This document shows, piece after piece, positions 7,654 through 16,773 of a stretch of 57,635 nucleotides of DNA (its first letter is position 1; each line of letters opens with the position of its first letter). Made by a program: the position numbers and the translations under genes. The notes beneath the pieces were generated by a model. The model searched no databases and had not been told where the DNA came from. It saw nothing but the letters and a program-made list of their open reading frames with translations. The stretch spans positions 1 to 57,635 of the forward strand of contig JAQUDG010000002.1 of the NCBI GenBank assembly GCA_028685815.1, read 5' to 3'. The DNA is from Desulfuromonas sp. (GTDB lineage: Bacteria > Desulfobacterota > Desulfuromonadia > Desulfuromonadales > Desulfuromonadaceae).

Positions 7654-8193
7654 ATGAAACACTTTGCTGTAACCATCATTGGCCGGGATCACCCTGGGAT
7701 AGTATCCGAGTCGGCCAGGATTCTCTTCGAGTTGGGCTGCAATGTTGCTGACTCCAGCAGCACTATTCTGGGTGGACAGTTTGCCATGATCCTGATCGTA
7801 TCCCACGCTGGTTTTGAAAGCAGCGAACCCCTGCAACGCGCCTTTGCAGAGATGGAATCTTCTGGACTGTCGGTATATGTCCGCACCCTGAAACCTGGCG
7901 GCGAAACGCGCCCGAAGCTGCCTGGAGATTTGTGCATGATTTCGGTGTACGGGTCGGATAAGCCCGGCATCATCTACCAGGTAACCCGCCTGCTAAGCCA
8001 AAAAAACATCAACATCACCGACCTGGCCACCAAACTGGTGGGCACGGATGCGCGCCCCGTGTACGTGATGATGTGTGAAGTGGTTTTACCCCCCGAACTC
8101 AGTGTGGATGACGTCCGTGATATGCTCGACGCCCTGCGCGAAGAGCTTCAGGTTGACATCTCAGTCCGCAATGTAACCCCCGTGGAGCTATAA
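7654..8193 (+). CDS. Two-ACT-domain regulator, GcvR-like
   Basis: 179 residues with two ACT domains: the first begins FAVTIIGRDHPGIVSESARIL, the second ISVYGSDKPGIIYQVTRLL. This layout matches the GcvR family, which in enterics binds glycine and restrains GcvA. No GcvA or glycine cleavage gene is nearby, so the role here is unknown; general amino-acid sensing is a guess. The start ATG follows ATCGGAGGTGCC. The deformylase gene begins three bases after its stop, so the pair is probably one transcript. Confidence 0.85.
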   Translation: MKHFAVTIIGRDHPGIVSESARILFELGCNVADSSSTILGGQFAMILIVSHAGFESSEPLQRAFAEMESSGLSVYVRTLKPGGETRPKLPGDLCMISVYGSDKPGIIYQVTRLLSQKNINITDLATKLVGTDARPVYVMMCEVVLPPELSVDDVRDMLDALREELQVDISVRNVTPVEL

Positions 8194-8196
8194 CCC

Positions 8197-8697
8197 ATGG
8201 CAGTACGCGAAGTGTTGGTCTACCCTGATCCTATCCTTAAACAAAAATGTGCCCCAGTTGAACCCCTCAGTCACGAAACGGAGCAACTGGTGCAGGACCT
8301 TATCGACACTATGTATGCCGCTGGGCACTCGGTCGGCATCGCCGCACCACAGATCGGTGCTCCCTGGCGGGTGGCCGTAGTCGACGTATCGGGCAGCAAA
8401 CTCGGGCAAAAACACAATCACGGTTTGATGGTGATGCTCAACCCTGAGATCATTGAGTCGAGCGGTTGCAAAACCATGCGTGAAGGGTGCATGAGTGTCC
8501 CCGATTTTACCGGCAATGTGGATCGGGCCAAAGAGATCGTGGTCCAATTTTATGACCGCGCAGGGCACGATCGAGTTATCCGCTGCAAAGGGTTCGAGGC
8601 GGTCGCCATTCAGCATGAGCTCGACCATCTCGACGGAGTGCTATTCCTCGACCGCATCTCCAACCCCGGCACCGAGTTGTTCAAGCGCAAACACTGA
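8197..8697 (+). CDS. def: Peptide deformylase
   Basis: 166 residues with all three active-site motifs: GIAAPQIG (motif 1), EGCMSVP (motif 2, metal Cys) and HELDHLDG (motif 3, the two metal His and catalytic Glu). It removes the formyl group from nascent chains in the cytoplasm. The standard partner fmt is not adjacent; the gene follows the ACT-domain regulator instead. The SD GGAG lies in the 3' end of that gene. Confidence 0.96.
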   Translation: MAVREVLVYPDPILKQKCAPVEPLSHETEQLVQDLIDTMYAAGHSVGIAAPQIGAPWRVAVVDVSGSKLGQKHNHGLMVMLNPEIIESSGCKTMREGCMSVPDFTGNVDRAKEIVVQFYDRAGHDRVIRCKGFEAVAIQHELDHLDGVLFLDRISNPGTELFKRKH

Positions 8698-8722
8698 GTT
8701 TACCTACAAAACTTACAATACC

Positions 8723-8763
8723 TGCCGAGCACATCCGCTGTTTATTAGCAGGTGCGCTCGGCA
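8723..8763. terminator. Convergent hairpin between def and pepA
   Basis: TGCCGAGC and GCTCGGCA form an 8-bp stem, extended by four further pairs after one mismatch, around an AT-rich loop. It lies 26 bases after def and 35 bases from the 3' end of pepA. There is no strong U-run on either side. Confidence 0.5.
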
Positions 8764-8797
8764 AGTTACATCGTCTAGCCCTCTTTGAGGCGCCGTC

Positions 8798-10327
8798 TCA
8801 AGCACCGCACTCCAGTTGGCGCAGATATTCAAGGAGCAGGCGCACCCCAAATCCAGTACCCCCTTCCGGCTGCCCAGGCTGAGATTTTTCTGCCCACGCG
8901 GTGCCGGCAATGTCCACATGTGCCCAAGGGCAATCTGGGGCAAAGTGCTGCAGAAAAGCCGCTGCGGTTATAGTTCCAGCGGGACGCCCGCCGGAATTTT
9001 TAACATCCGCTACATGGCTTTCTATCTGCTTGGCGTACTCGGCACGTAAGGGCAATTGCCACAGAGGTTCTCCGCACTGCTCGCCTGCGGCAATCAAATC
9101 CTGCGCCAGCGCAGCATCAGTGCCAAGGACGGCGGCAGTGTGGTGCCCAAGCGCGACAATGCACGCTCCGGTCAAGGTCGCCATATCGATTACCGCACGC
9201 GGGTTCTTCCTTCCCGCCCAAGTCAGGGCATCCGCCAGAATCAGGCGCCCCTCTGCATCGGTATTGACCACTTCAATCGTTTTTCCACAGAGCGAACGCA
9301 CAATATCTCCGGGACGCATCGCCCGATCTGAAGGCATATTTTCCACGGCAGGGATCACCGCTATCAGGTTTACCGCTAACTGCAGGCGCGCCGCCGTCAC
9401 TAACGTAGCCATCACCGCCGCTCCGCCAGCCATGTCCATCTTCATCTGCTCCATTCCTGCAGAAGGCTTCAGCGAAATTCCACCACTGTCAAAGGTAACA
9501 GCCTTGCCCACTAGGGCAACTGGAGCCAGTTGCGCAGAAGCGCCCTGATACTCCATTACAATAAGGCGCGGTTCGCATATGCTCCCCTGAGCTACCCCGA
9601 GCATGGCACCAAAACCCAGCTGTTCCAGCGCTTTCTTCCCATAAATAGTGGTTTTTACCCCAACATCATTCCCCTGTTCCCAGGCGGTACGTGCCAGATA
9701 TTCAGGAGTTTTTACATTCGAAGGCTCATTCACCAGGTCACGTGCAAGGGTTTCACCTTGGGTGATGATCAGACCGCGTTCCAAACGCCGCTTGAGCGCA
9801 TCCAACTCCTGTGGGTCAACGCCAGAAATAACAAGGGTAATGTGCGGCGGCAGTTTTTTATCCGGTGCGCTCTGATATTTATCGAATCGATAGAGAGAAC
9901 GCAGATATCCCTCCACCAACCACTCCAACTGTTGCGTGGTGCAGGGTATGGAGTTGGCTGCTGAGATGCTGGCCATATCGAACTGGGCGCAGGGATATTT
10001 CTTCTGCAGCAACTCGGCACCGGCGCATGCACCGGCCTGACGCCACGCCGCCGCGTCAGGTTTTTCTCCCAGCCCTGCCAAAATTAGCGCCGGCGTGCCT
10101 GCCCTCCCGGGGAGAAACAACATCTGTTTAGGTTTAGGTGTGTATATATTTGCTGCGCGCAGATATTCAAGTTGCTCCAGCATCGGTGAAAGGGCTGGGT
10201 TGTCGCACCTCCAACTCTGCTCGTCAAGCGGCAGCACTACGGGTGGAGTCATTTCAAGAGGAACCCCCTCCGGCACATCAACTATTTGCCCCGACTCTGG
10301 GTAAAGAAAATCTATTGCGGGTAACAT
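8798..10327 (-). CDS. pepA: Leucyl (cytosol) aminopeptidase, M17 family
   Basis: 509 residues with an N-terminal macro-like domain and the M17 catalytic domain. Metal and catalytic motifs are visible: KAVTFDSGGISLKPS, MKMDMAGGAAV, and the family signature NTDAEGRL. It releases N-terminal residues from peptides in the cytoplasm; in E. coli the same protein also binds DNA, which cannot be judged here. The start ATG at 10327 has a purine-rich region upstream. Divergent from the histidine kinase, convergent with def. Confidence 0.96.
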   Translation of the reverse strand: MLPAIDFLYPESGQIVDVPEGVPLEMTPPVVLPLDEQSWRCDNPALSPMLEQLEYLRAANIYTPKPKQMLFLPGRAGTPALILAGLGEKPDAAAWRQAGACAGAELLQKKYPCAQFDMASISAANSIPCTTQQLEWLVEGYLRSLYRFDKYQSAPDKKLPPHITLVISGVDPQELDALKRRLERGLIITQGETLARDLVNEPSNVKTPEYLARTAWEQGNDVGVKTTIYGKKALEQLGFGAMLGVAQGSICEPRLIVMEYQGASAQLAPVALVGKAVTFDSGGISLKPSAGMEQMKMDMAGGAAVMATLVTAARLQLAVNLIAVIPAVENMPSDRAMRPGDIVRSLCGKTIEVVNTDAEGRLILADALTWAGRKNPRAVIDMATLTGACIVALGHHTAAVLGTDAALAQDLIAAGEQCGEPLWQLPLRAEYAKQIESHVADVKNSGGRPAGTITAAAFLQHFAPDCPWAHVDIAGTAWAEKSQPGQPEGGTGFGVRLLLEYLRQLECGA

Positions 10328-10464
10328 ACAAGCGCTCCTTTTTTGGTAAGTTTTTTCTCACTTTAATGTCTTATACATTGAACGGGTCATTGCAACCAAT
10401 TCATTTAGCTGGTAATCTTCAATATTGTTCTATTTGCTCTGCACTATCTGGAGATTTTATTCAC

Positions 10465-12537
10465 ATGTCGGTTTTAAATGCCACCCAGATCCGCACCCGG
10501 GTGACCATACTCTTTGTTGTAACCATACTCAGCATTGGCCTGATTGTCTCCGCTGTTGCTTTTGGCATCCTGCTACGCACCTACATGGCAACAAGCGCTG
10601 AGCAATATAGACAACACCTTAAAAGCAAACAAACCGCCCTAGGAAATTGTCTGCAACACCTGACCGAACAAGCCATCCAGATGCACAGTTGCAACACCTG
10701 CTGTACCCTTCTGGATAGTTACTGCGACAACCCTGCCTGTATGGAAACGCTGCAGCACGATAACATAAAAACCCTCGCCCATGCGCTCAAACACTCTAGA
10801 ATGATAGATGGGATCGTACGCATCGATCTGGATGGAAAGGTGATAGCCAACGTGGGCTCAACCTTCCCGAGCACATTCTGGCCCTACGCCCCTGGCACAA
10901 CACCCGATGGTAGCGGCGCCCCAGTTTCGGTGGTGTACTCCGGCTTGATCTCGGAAGAGGGGCAACTTCATCTTATCGCTGTCAGTTCCATCACTTTAGA
11001 GACGAAGATTATCGGCTATGACATCCTGTTTTTCTCACCAATCCACTTTCTCGATATTCTGCAGGACTCTTCGGTAGCGGCAACGGCGCTATTCCACCCC
11101 GATTATCCTGCCATAATCTGGGCCGATGGAACCTACAGTAGCACCAGATATAGTGCGGATGGGCAACATGCCAAGGTGGAGAAGATCATCAGTACTTTGG
11201 ATCTGCATCAGGATACTGAAGCAGTGCAAAGTTGGCCCACCACCTTCGATGCGGGGCAACCTAATTTTATCTACGCGCGCATCCCTGGCAGCACTTGGTA
11301 TATCGGCAGCTACATAGATAAACCGCAGACATTTTGGATCATGCTGCGTGAGCATATTGCCATTTTGCTCACCACCCTGGGGCTATCATTTGTCGGTGGG
11401 ATTCTGTGCTATCTGGCGCTACGCCCTTTGACCAGAAGAATAATAACCCTGGCCTCTCGACTTGAACTAGCCAATGTCAATCTCGAGGAGAAAGTGCATG
11501 AGCGTCGACTTGTTGAGGCGGATCTGCACTTAAGTGAAGAACAGTGGGTCAATACCTTCACCTCCATAGAGGATGCCATCTTCGTGCTGGATGCGGACGG
11601 GAAAATTATCAAGCAAAATAGTGCCGCGCGCAACCTCAGCAGCGCATATCCTGGTGCCAAATATACAGGCACCCTGATCCCACGCCATGGGGAGCGCTCA
11701 GAGCTATTTAAAAAAATGCAGGCACAGAAAACCAGCATAAAACAGGTCTTCGATGCCCCAGCGGATACATCATTCAGCATCACCCTGACGCCCATAATAA
11801 TTAATCAGCAAATCACCGGCGCGGTGCATCTGGTGCGCGACATTACCGATGAGATCCGAGGAGAAAAGGTGAAAAGCGAGATGCTTGCAGCGGTAAGCCA
11901 CGAAATACGCACCCCGATTACCGCCATAATGGGTTTTGTCGAGTTTATGCAGACCACCGAGGTTACAGCGGAGCAGCGTCAGGAGTACCTGCAGATCATT
12001 CAGCGCGAAATGAACCGGATGAGTGAGTTGATGAACGACTTTCTGGATCTACAGCGCCTGCAGTCATCCATGCAGGAATACAACTTTAGCGAGGCCAATC
12101 TAGCCGAACTTCTCCGTGAAAGTGCAGAGCTATACGCAATGACCCTGCACAAACATTCACTAGTCATGCAGGTTCCTGAACATCTTCCCAGCATAAAAGT
12201 AGATGCAGAGCGCATGCTGCGGGTATTCTCTAACCTCATCTCCAACGCCATCAAATACTCTCCCAAGGGGGGAGCTATCACCATTGGAGCACGCAGCACG
12301 CCTAGGAGCATCTTTGTTTGGATTCAGGATGAAGGATTCGGAATTCCACCCCAAAGTCAGACCAAAATCTTCAATCGCTTCTACCGCGTCAATGATGGAG
12401 ACCGGCGCATAGCGGGTGGACTGGGTCTGGGGTTGGCGCTGGTCAAGGAAATTGTGGAAGCCCACAAAGGCAAGGTGTGGGTCGAGAGCAAGGAGGACCA
12501 AGGGAGCACCTTTTTCGTCGAACTGCCGCGCGACTGA
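10465..12537 (+). CDS. Membrane sensor histidine kinase with Cys-rich extracytoplasmic domain
   Basis: 690 residues from ATG 10465 (GGAG 11 bases upstream). Layout: membrane segment about 14-37, extracytoplasmic sensor of about 250 residues, second membrane segment about 290-320, PAS domain from about 355, HisKA with the phospho-His in SHEIRTPITAIMGF (H478), then HATPase_c with N, G1 and G2 boxes. The sensor begins with six Cys in 31 residues (62, 76, 79, 80, 87, 92), including CNTCC, just outside the membrane. That suggests metal, redox or disulfide chemistry, but the CxxCH haem motif is absent. There is no response regulator next to it, so it is an orphan. Longer upstream starts would run into the pepA promoter. 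Confidence 0.92.
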   Translation: MSVLNATQIRTRVTILFVVTILSIGLIVSAVAFGILLRTYMATSAEQYRQHLKSKQTALGNCLQHLTEQAIQMHSCNTCCTLLDSYCDNPACMETLQHDNIKTLAHALKHSRMIDGIVRIDLDGKVIANVGSTFPSTFWPYAPGTTPDGSGAPVSVVYSGLISEEGQLHLIAVSSITLETKIIGYDILFFSPIHFLDILQDSSVAATALFHPDYPAIIWADGTYSSTRYSADGQHAKVEKIISTLDLHQDTEAVQSWPTTFDAGQPNFIYARIPGSTWYIGSYIDKPQTFWIMLREHIAILLTTLGLSFVGGILCYLALRPLTRRIITLASRLELANVNLEEKVHERRLVEADLHLSEEQWVNTFTSIEDAIFVLDADGKIIKQNSAARNLSSAYPGAKYTGTLIPRHGERSELFKKMQAQKTSIKQVFDAPADTSFSITLTPIIINQQITGAVHLVRDITDEIRGEKVKSEMLAAVSHEIRTPITAIMGFVEFMQTTEVTAEQRQEYLQIIQREMNRMSELMNDFLDLQRLQSSMQEYNFSEANLAELLRESAELYAMTLHKHSLVMQVPEHLPSIKVDAERMLRVFSNLISNAIKYSPKGGAITIGARSTPRSIFVWIQDEGFGIPPQSQTKIFNRFYRVNDGDRRIAGGLGLGLALVKEIVEAHKGKVWVESKEDQGSTFFVELPRD

Positions 12538-12548
12538 ATTTTGTGTCG

Positions 12549-12579
12549 GGCATAGTTTAACGCTACTCCAAGCTATGCC
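12549..12579. terminator. Weak convergent terminator between kinase and prfC
   Basis: GGCATAG and CTATGCC form a 7-bp stem with a 17-base loop between two converging genes. The U-run is poor. Confidence 0.4.
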
Positions 12580-12598
12580 TTAACATGCTCCCTCCGGA

Positions 12599-14212
12599 TC
12601 AGTTATGTTCGCGTGTTTTGTTGAAATCGATATCCGGCCACTGCTCTATGGTATGTTGCAAGCGCCACTCGCTTGAGGCCAAAAACGTTAGGTTTCCCTC
12701 CGCATCGAGAGCCAGACTGGACTGAGACTTCTGTTTAAAGCCGTCGAGCTTGTGCTTATCCGTACAGTTAATCCAGCGCGCGGTCGCGTACTCTACGGGT
12801 TCGTACACCGCATCGACTTTATATTCGGTGCGCAGGCGTTCCATAATCACATCGAACTGCAACACCCCAACCGCCCCCAAAATATATTCACTGCCACGCA
12901 GCGGCTTAAACAGCTGGACCGCCCCTTCCTCCGCAAGCTGAATAAGTCCCTTATCCAGTTGTTTCGTCTTCAGTGGATTCTTCAATCGCACCCGGCGAAA
13001 ATGTTCCGGCGCAAAACTTGGTATACCGACAAACTTCAACGGCTCGCGCAGGGTGAAGGTATCCCCAATCTTGATAGTGCCGTGATTGTGAATCCCGATA
13101 ATATCCCCTGCATAGGCCTCTTCGACATGGCTACGATCCTGCGCCATGAAGATGGTGGCGTTGGCCACGACAATATCTTTGCCGATGCGGTGATGACGGA
13201 GCTTCATGCCGCGCTCGAATTTTCCGGAGCAGATGCGTAAAAAAGCGATGCGGTCATGGTGCGCGGGATCCATATTGGCTTGAATTTTAAACACAAACCC
13301 GCTGAAATCCTCTTCCAATGGATCCACCATACGGGTTGTAGTCGCGCGCGGAACTGGAGAAGGAGCGAGTTCGACAAAAGCGTCGAGCATCTCCTGCACC
13401 CCGAAATTGTTGACCGCACTACCGAAAAACACCGGCGTCAGCCCCCCCTTGAGGTAGTCTTCCAGATTGAACGGGGTCGCCGCACCTTCGAGCAGTTCGA
13501 TATCTTCGCGTAACTCATCTGCCTGCGCCCCTAACATCTCATCTAGGCGCGGGTCATCAAGATCGTCGATGATGATCCCTTTACCCATGCGGTCTTTGGC
13601 GTGCCCAGAGAACAGGTGTAGAGATTTCTTATACAGATTATAGGTGCCCTTAAAACGCTTTCCCATCCCTATGGGCCAGGTCAAGGGAGCACATTCAATC
13701 TGCAGGGTATCCTCGATATCTGCCAACAGCTCAAGAGGACTCAAGCCCTCCCGGTCGAGCTTGTTGATAAAGGTAATGATGGGGGTATTGCGCATCCGGC
13801 ACACTTCCATAAGCTTGCGCGTCTGGGTTTCGACCCCCCTGCCACTGTCAATAACCATCAGAGCACTGTCAACCGCAGTGAGAACGCGGTAGGTATCTTC
13901 AGAAAAATCGTGGTGCCCTGGAGTGTCGAGCAGATTTATTTCGTAGTCGCGGTAATTAAACTTCATCACCGACGATGTAACCGAGATACCGCGCTCTTGC
14001 TCCATGGCCATCCAGTCGCTGGTGGCATGGCGCGACGCCTTCCGCGCTTTTACGGCACCTGCCATCTGAATGGCACCACCATATAACAATAATTTTTCCG
14101 TTAAGGTGGTTTTACCTGCGTCCGGATGGCTGATTATCCCAAAGGTACGCCGGCGCCCAACTTCACCACGAAAGGTTTTGTATTGATGAGAATTTTGTGT
14201 ATTTAAAGACAT
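12599..14212 (-). CDS. prfC: Peptide chain release factor 3
   Basis: 537 residues, the normal RF3 length. GTPase motifs: P-loop [21 protein letters not shown]. The downstream domains match RF3 ([34 protein letters not shown]) rather than EF-G. RF3 recycles RF1/RF2 after termination and adds post-peptidyl-transfer quality control. No clear SD precedes the ATG at 14212. Monocistronic, convergent with the kinase. Confidence 0.96.
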   Translation of the reverse strand: MSLNTQNSHQYKTFRGEVGRRRTFGIISHPDAGKTTLTEKLLLYGGAIQMAGAVKARKASRHATSDWMAMEQERGISVTSSVMKFNYRDYEINLLDTPGHHDFSEDTYRVLTAVDSALMVIDSGRGVETQTRKLMEVCRMRNTPIITFINKLDREGLSPLELLADIEDTLQIECAPLTWPIGMGKRFKGTYNLYKKSLHLFSGHAKDRMGKGIIIDDLDDPRLDEMLGAQADELREDIELLEGAATPFNLEDYLKGGLTPVFFGSAVNNFGVQEMLDAFVELAPSPVPRATTTRMVDPLEEDFSGFVFKIQANMDPAHHDRIAFLRICSGKFERGMKLRHHRIGKDIVVANATIFMAQDRSHVEEAYAGDIIGIHNHGTIKIGDTFTLREPLKFVGIPSFAPEHFRRVRLKNPLKTKQLDKGLIQLAEEGAVQLFKPLRGSEYILGAVGVLQFDVIMERLRTEYKVDAVYEPVEYATARWINCTDKHKLDGFKQKSQSSLALDAEGNLTFLASSEWRLQHTIEQWPDIDFNKTREHN

Positions 14213-14470
14213 ATTAAACCCTGATTATTTCTGCTATTATTTCTGAAAATGGCTAATGTACGCGCTGAGTACTGAATAATTAAGGGCAATATCTGCACCA
14301 GTAAACATTTCGCGGCAGTTGGGAAAATATCCCATGCGCAGCAGTGGGTCAACTACAAACCTCGCCTGTATGCAAGGTTTGCTGGTTATCCGCCAGCCCG
14401 CCGAGTCGCTGAGTAGTGGCAGGTCGTATTTATAAAACGAATCGTCGAACTAACTCTAAAAGGAAAAATC
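14213..14470 (+). other. Possible structured 5' leader of the chemoreceptor gene
   Basis: Three hairpins lie close together before the chemoreceptor start: TGGGA-AAATA-TCCCA (14320-14334), AAACCT/AGGTTT with a 12-base loop (14357-14380) and GCTGG-TTATCCG-CCAGC (14381-14397), the last two back to back. I compared it with the c-di-GMP-I riboswitch core and did not find the conserved GGCAAACC or GACGCAAAGCC segments. It may be an unassigned RNA element or simply leader. Confidence 0.3.
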
Positions 14471-16663
14471 ATGCTGAAATTATTGCGTATCCGTACTAAA
14501 CTTTTTTTATCTTTCATTTGCTTACTATTTCTCATTGCAGGCGTGAGTACAGTAGGCAAAATTGCCATGGATAAAAGTGCACACAGCTCTGCAAACCTGC
14601 AGACCGTCACGGCTATCGAAGCACTCTTCAATCAGGCCCGGATAGCTGAAAAGAACTTCGCCGCTACCGCAGATGAAAAATTTGCCACTGCGGTCCGCAC
14701 CAGTGTCCACCAACTGACCGCGCGCACCGAACAACTCACCAGTCAACTCAGACAAAAAAATGCCATCGCCGAAAGCAAACAGGTCAAACTCTTCAGTAGC
14801 GAATATCTCGCTGCGTTTGAAGCCTACGCGAGCAAAAGCCAGGCCCGCGACGCGGCTATGGAAGAGATGAAAGTCGCATCTAATGGTGCTTTTGCGCAGG
14901 TGAAAAAGCTGCAGGACAATCTAAATGTACAGCTAAGCGACTCGATTGAATCTCGTGATTCATTCGCGGATGATGACAGTTTCGAAACAGCCCTTGAAAC
15001 CGTTATGGAGCAGGTTGACCAGGCCCAGACCATCAACCTGCTGTTCCTAAATGCACGTAAATTCGAAAAAGAGCACATAATCTCTAACAATGCTCTGTTT
15101 TTAAAGCGCGGGCGCCAAAGCATCGAGATCATGCGATCCATGCTCGAGAGTCTCAGCGCAGAACTCGAGGACTCAGACCTGATTGAAACAGCCACGTTGG
15201 CGTTTGAGGAAATAGATAGATATAGCGAAAATTTTGAGCAGCATGCGTGTTTAATGGCAGAGCAGACGCACCTAAGCACAGTCATGGAAACCAAGGCGGA
15301 CGGAGCCAACGCAGCGTGCGCCAGCGCCATGAATACAATCGAAGCAAGCAATATTGCCAGCATGAAGCTTTCGCAGACCATGCTTTTGGGGATAACCCTA
15401 GCTGCAGTTATCTGCGGCATCTTATTCGCCATCACCATCTCGCGCAACATTGCTGCCCCCTTAACCAAAACGGTGACCATGATAAATGCCTTGGCACGTG
15501 GGCACCTGGATCAGCGCCTTAATCTCGAACGTGGCGATGAAATAGGCATCCTCGCCTCCACCATGGACGCATTTGCCGACAGCCTTGAAAAAGAAGTGGT
15601 GGTGCCACTGAATCAGCTAGCACAGGGAGATCTGACTTTTAGCGTCAAACCTTTCGATCAAGATGATCAGTTGCGCACCGCGCTGCAGAAACTTGGGGAA
15701 GACCTGAACAGCATCATTCTTGAAATTCAGGTTGCCGGGACCCAAATACGTCAGAGAGCGAGTCAGGTGGCCGATTCGAGCCAGTCCCTATCGCAAGGAG
15801 CAACAGAGCAAGCCAGCTCGCTAGAGCAAATCAGCAGCTCTCTGCACGAAGTGTCAGATCAGACCAAGAGGAATGCCGAATTATCGCGGCAGGCAAACTC
15901 CCTGACCGAGCAGGTGCGCAGCGACGCTACAATCGGCAGCGGACATATGCAGCAACTCAACGAAGCTATGACAGATATAACCAAAGCCAGCCGGGATATC
16001 TCCAATATCATAAAAGCCATCGACGAAATTGCGTTTCAGACCAATCTGCTTGCCTTAAACGCTGCGGTGGAAGCAGCGCGTGCCGGACAGCACGGCAAAG
16101 GATTCGCGGTAGTGGCTGAAGAGGTACGTAATCTAGCGGCGCGCAGTGCCAAAGCCGCACAGGAAACCACCGACCTCATCCAAGGCTCAGTGGATAAGGC
16201 TGACCACGGTGCTGCCATTGCCAGCAAGACCCGCGAATCACTCGAAAAGATAGTAACCGGAGTGACCGAAGCCTCAACCTTAGTGGCAGAAATCTCCGCT
16301 GCCAGCAACGAGCAGGCGGAAGCGATCAATCAGATCAGCATCGGCGTTTCGCAGATAGATGACGTGACCCAACAAAACACCGCCAACGTAGAACAGACTG
16401 CGGCTGCAGCAACTCAGTTAAGTAGTCAGGCCAGCAATCTGCAGCAGATGCTGAGCCGCTTTGTATTAAGCGATACCGGTTTAAGCACCTTCGAAACAGC
16501 GCGCACGGATAAAGATATGCGCCAGCCGCGCCTGTCCACACCAGAAGATACATACACCTCCCCCACCGAAGACGAGACAAGTGACGCAGACGACTGGGGG
16601 CACACCGCGCAGAGCGAAGCTCCACGCATATCGTTGGACGACGATGATTTTAACAGATTTTAA
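14471..16663 (+). CDS. Methyl-accepting chemotaxis protein
   Basis: 730 residues. A membrane segment at about 10-27 is followed by a long all-helical periplasmic domain (about 35-300) that resembles the HBM or four-helix type; then a second membrane segment (MLLGITLAAVICGILFAITI), HAMP, and the cytoplasmic signalling coiled coil with the conserved hairpin tip (IDEIAFQTNLLALNAAVEAARAG). The C-terminal tail is acidic and lacks a clear NWETF pentapeptide. It would signal to CheA/CheW; none is in the window. The start follows AAAAGGAAAAATC. Ligand unknown. Confidence 0.95.
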   Translation: MLKLLRIRTKLFLSFICLLFLIAGVSTVGKIAMDKSAHSSANLQTVTAIEALFNQARIAEKNFAATADEKFATAVRTSVHQLTARTEQLTSQLRQKNAIAESKQVKLFSSEYLAAFEAYASKSQARDAAMEEMKVASNGAFAQVKKLQDNLNVQLSDSIESRDSFADDDSFETALETVMEQVDQAQTINLLFLNARKFEKEHIISNNALFLKRGRQSIEIMRSMLESLSAELEDSDLIETATLAFEEIDRYSENFEQHACLMAEQTHLSTVMETKADGANAACASAMNTIEASNIASMKLSQTMLLGITLAAVICGILFAITISRNIAAPLTKTVTMINALARGHLDQRLNLERGDEIGILASTMDAFADSLEKEVVVPLNQLAQGDLTFSVKPFDQDDQLRTALQKLGEDLNSIILEIQVAGTQIRQRASQVADSSQSLSQGATEQASSLEQISSSLHEVSDQTKRNAELSRQANSLTEQVRSDATIGSGHMQQLNEAMTDITKASRDISNIIKAIDEIAFQTNLLALNAAVEAARAGQHGKGFAVVAEEVRNLAARSAKAAQETTDLIQGSVDKADHGAAIASKTRESLEKIVTGVTEASTLVAEISAASNEQAEAINQISIGVSQIDDVTQQNTANVEQTAAAATQLSSQASNLQQMLSRFVLSDTGLSTFETARTDKDMRQPRLSTPEDTYTSPTEDETSDADDWGHTAQSEAPRISLDDDDFNRF

Positions 16664-16686
16664 ACGGGACTAAAAAGCCAGGCAAA

Positions 16687-16727
16687 CCAAAACTCCCGCC
16701 CTGCAACATGCAGGGCGGGAGTTTTGG
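16687..16727. terminator. Strong bidirectional terminator
   Basis: A perfect 19-bp stem (16687-16705 with 16709-16727) and a 3-base loop between converging genes, with U-rich flanks on the + strand (GTTTTGGTTGTTGTT) and A-rich on the other side. It serves the chemoreceptor and hemG. Confidence 0.9.
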
Positions 16728-16773
16728 TTGTTGTTACAGTAACCCAAGTAGGGCTAAGCTAAGCAAAAAAAAA

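Noticed and set aside
14281-14400. c-di-GMP-I (GEMM) riboswitch before the chemoreceptor
   Set aside because: The conserved GGCAAACC and GACGCAAAGCC segments are missing.
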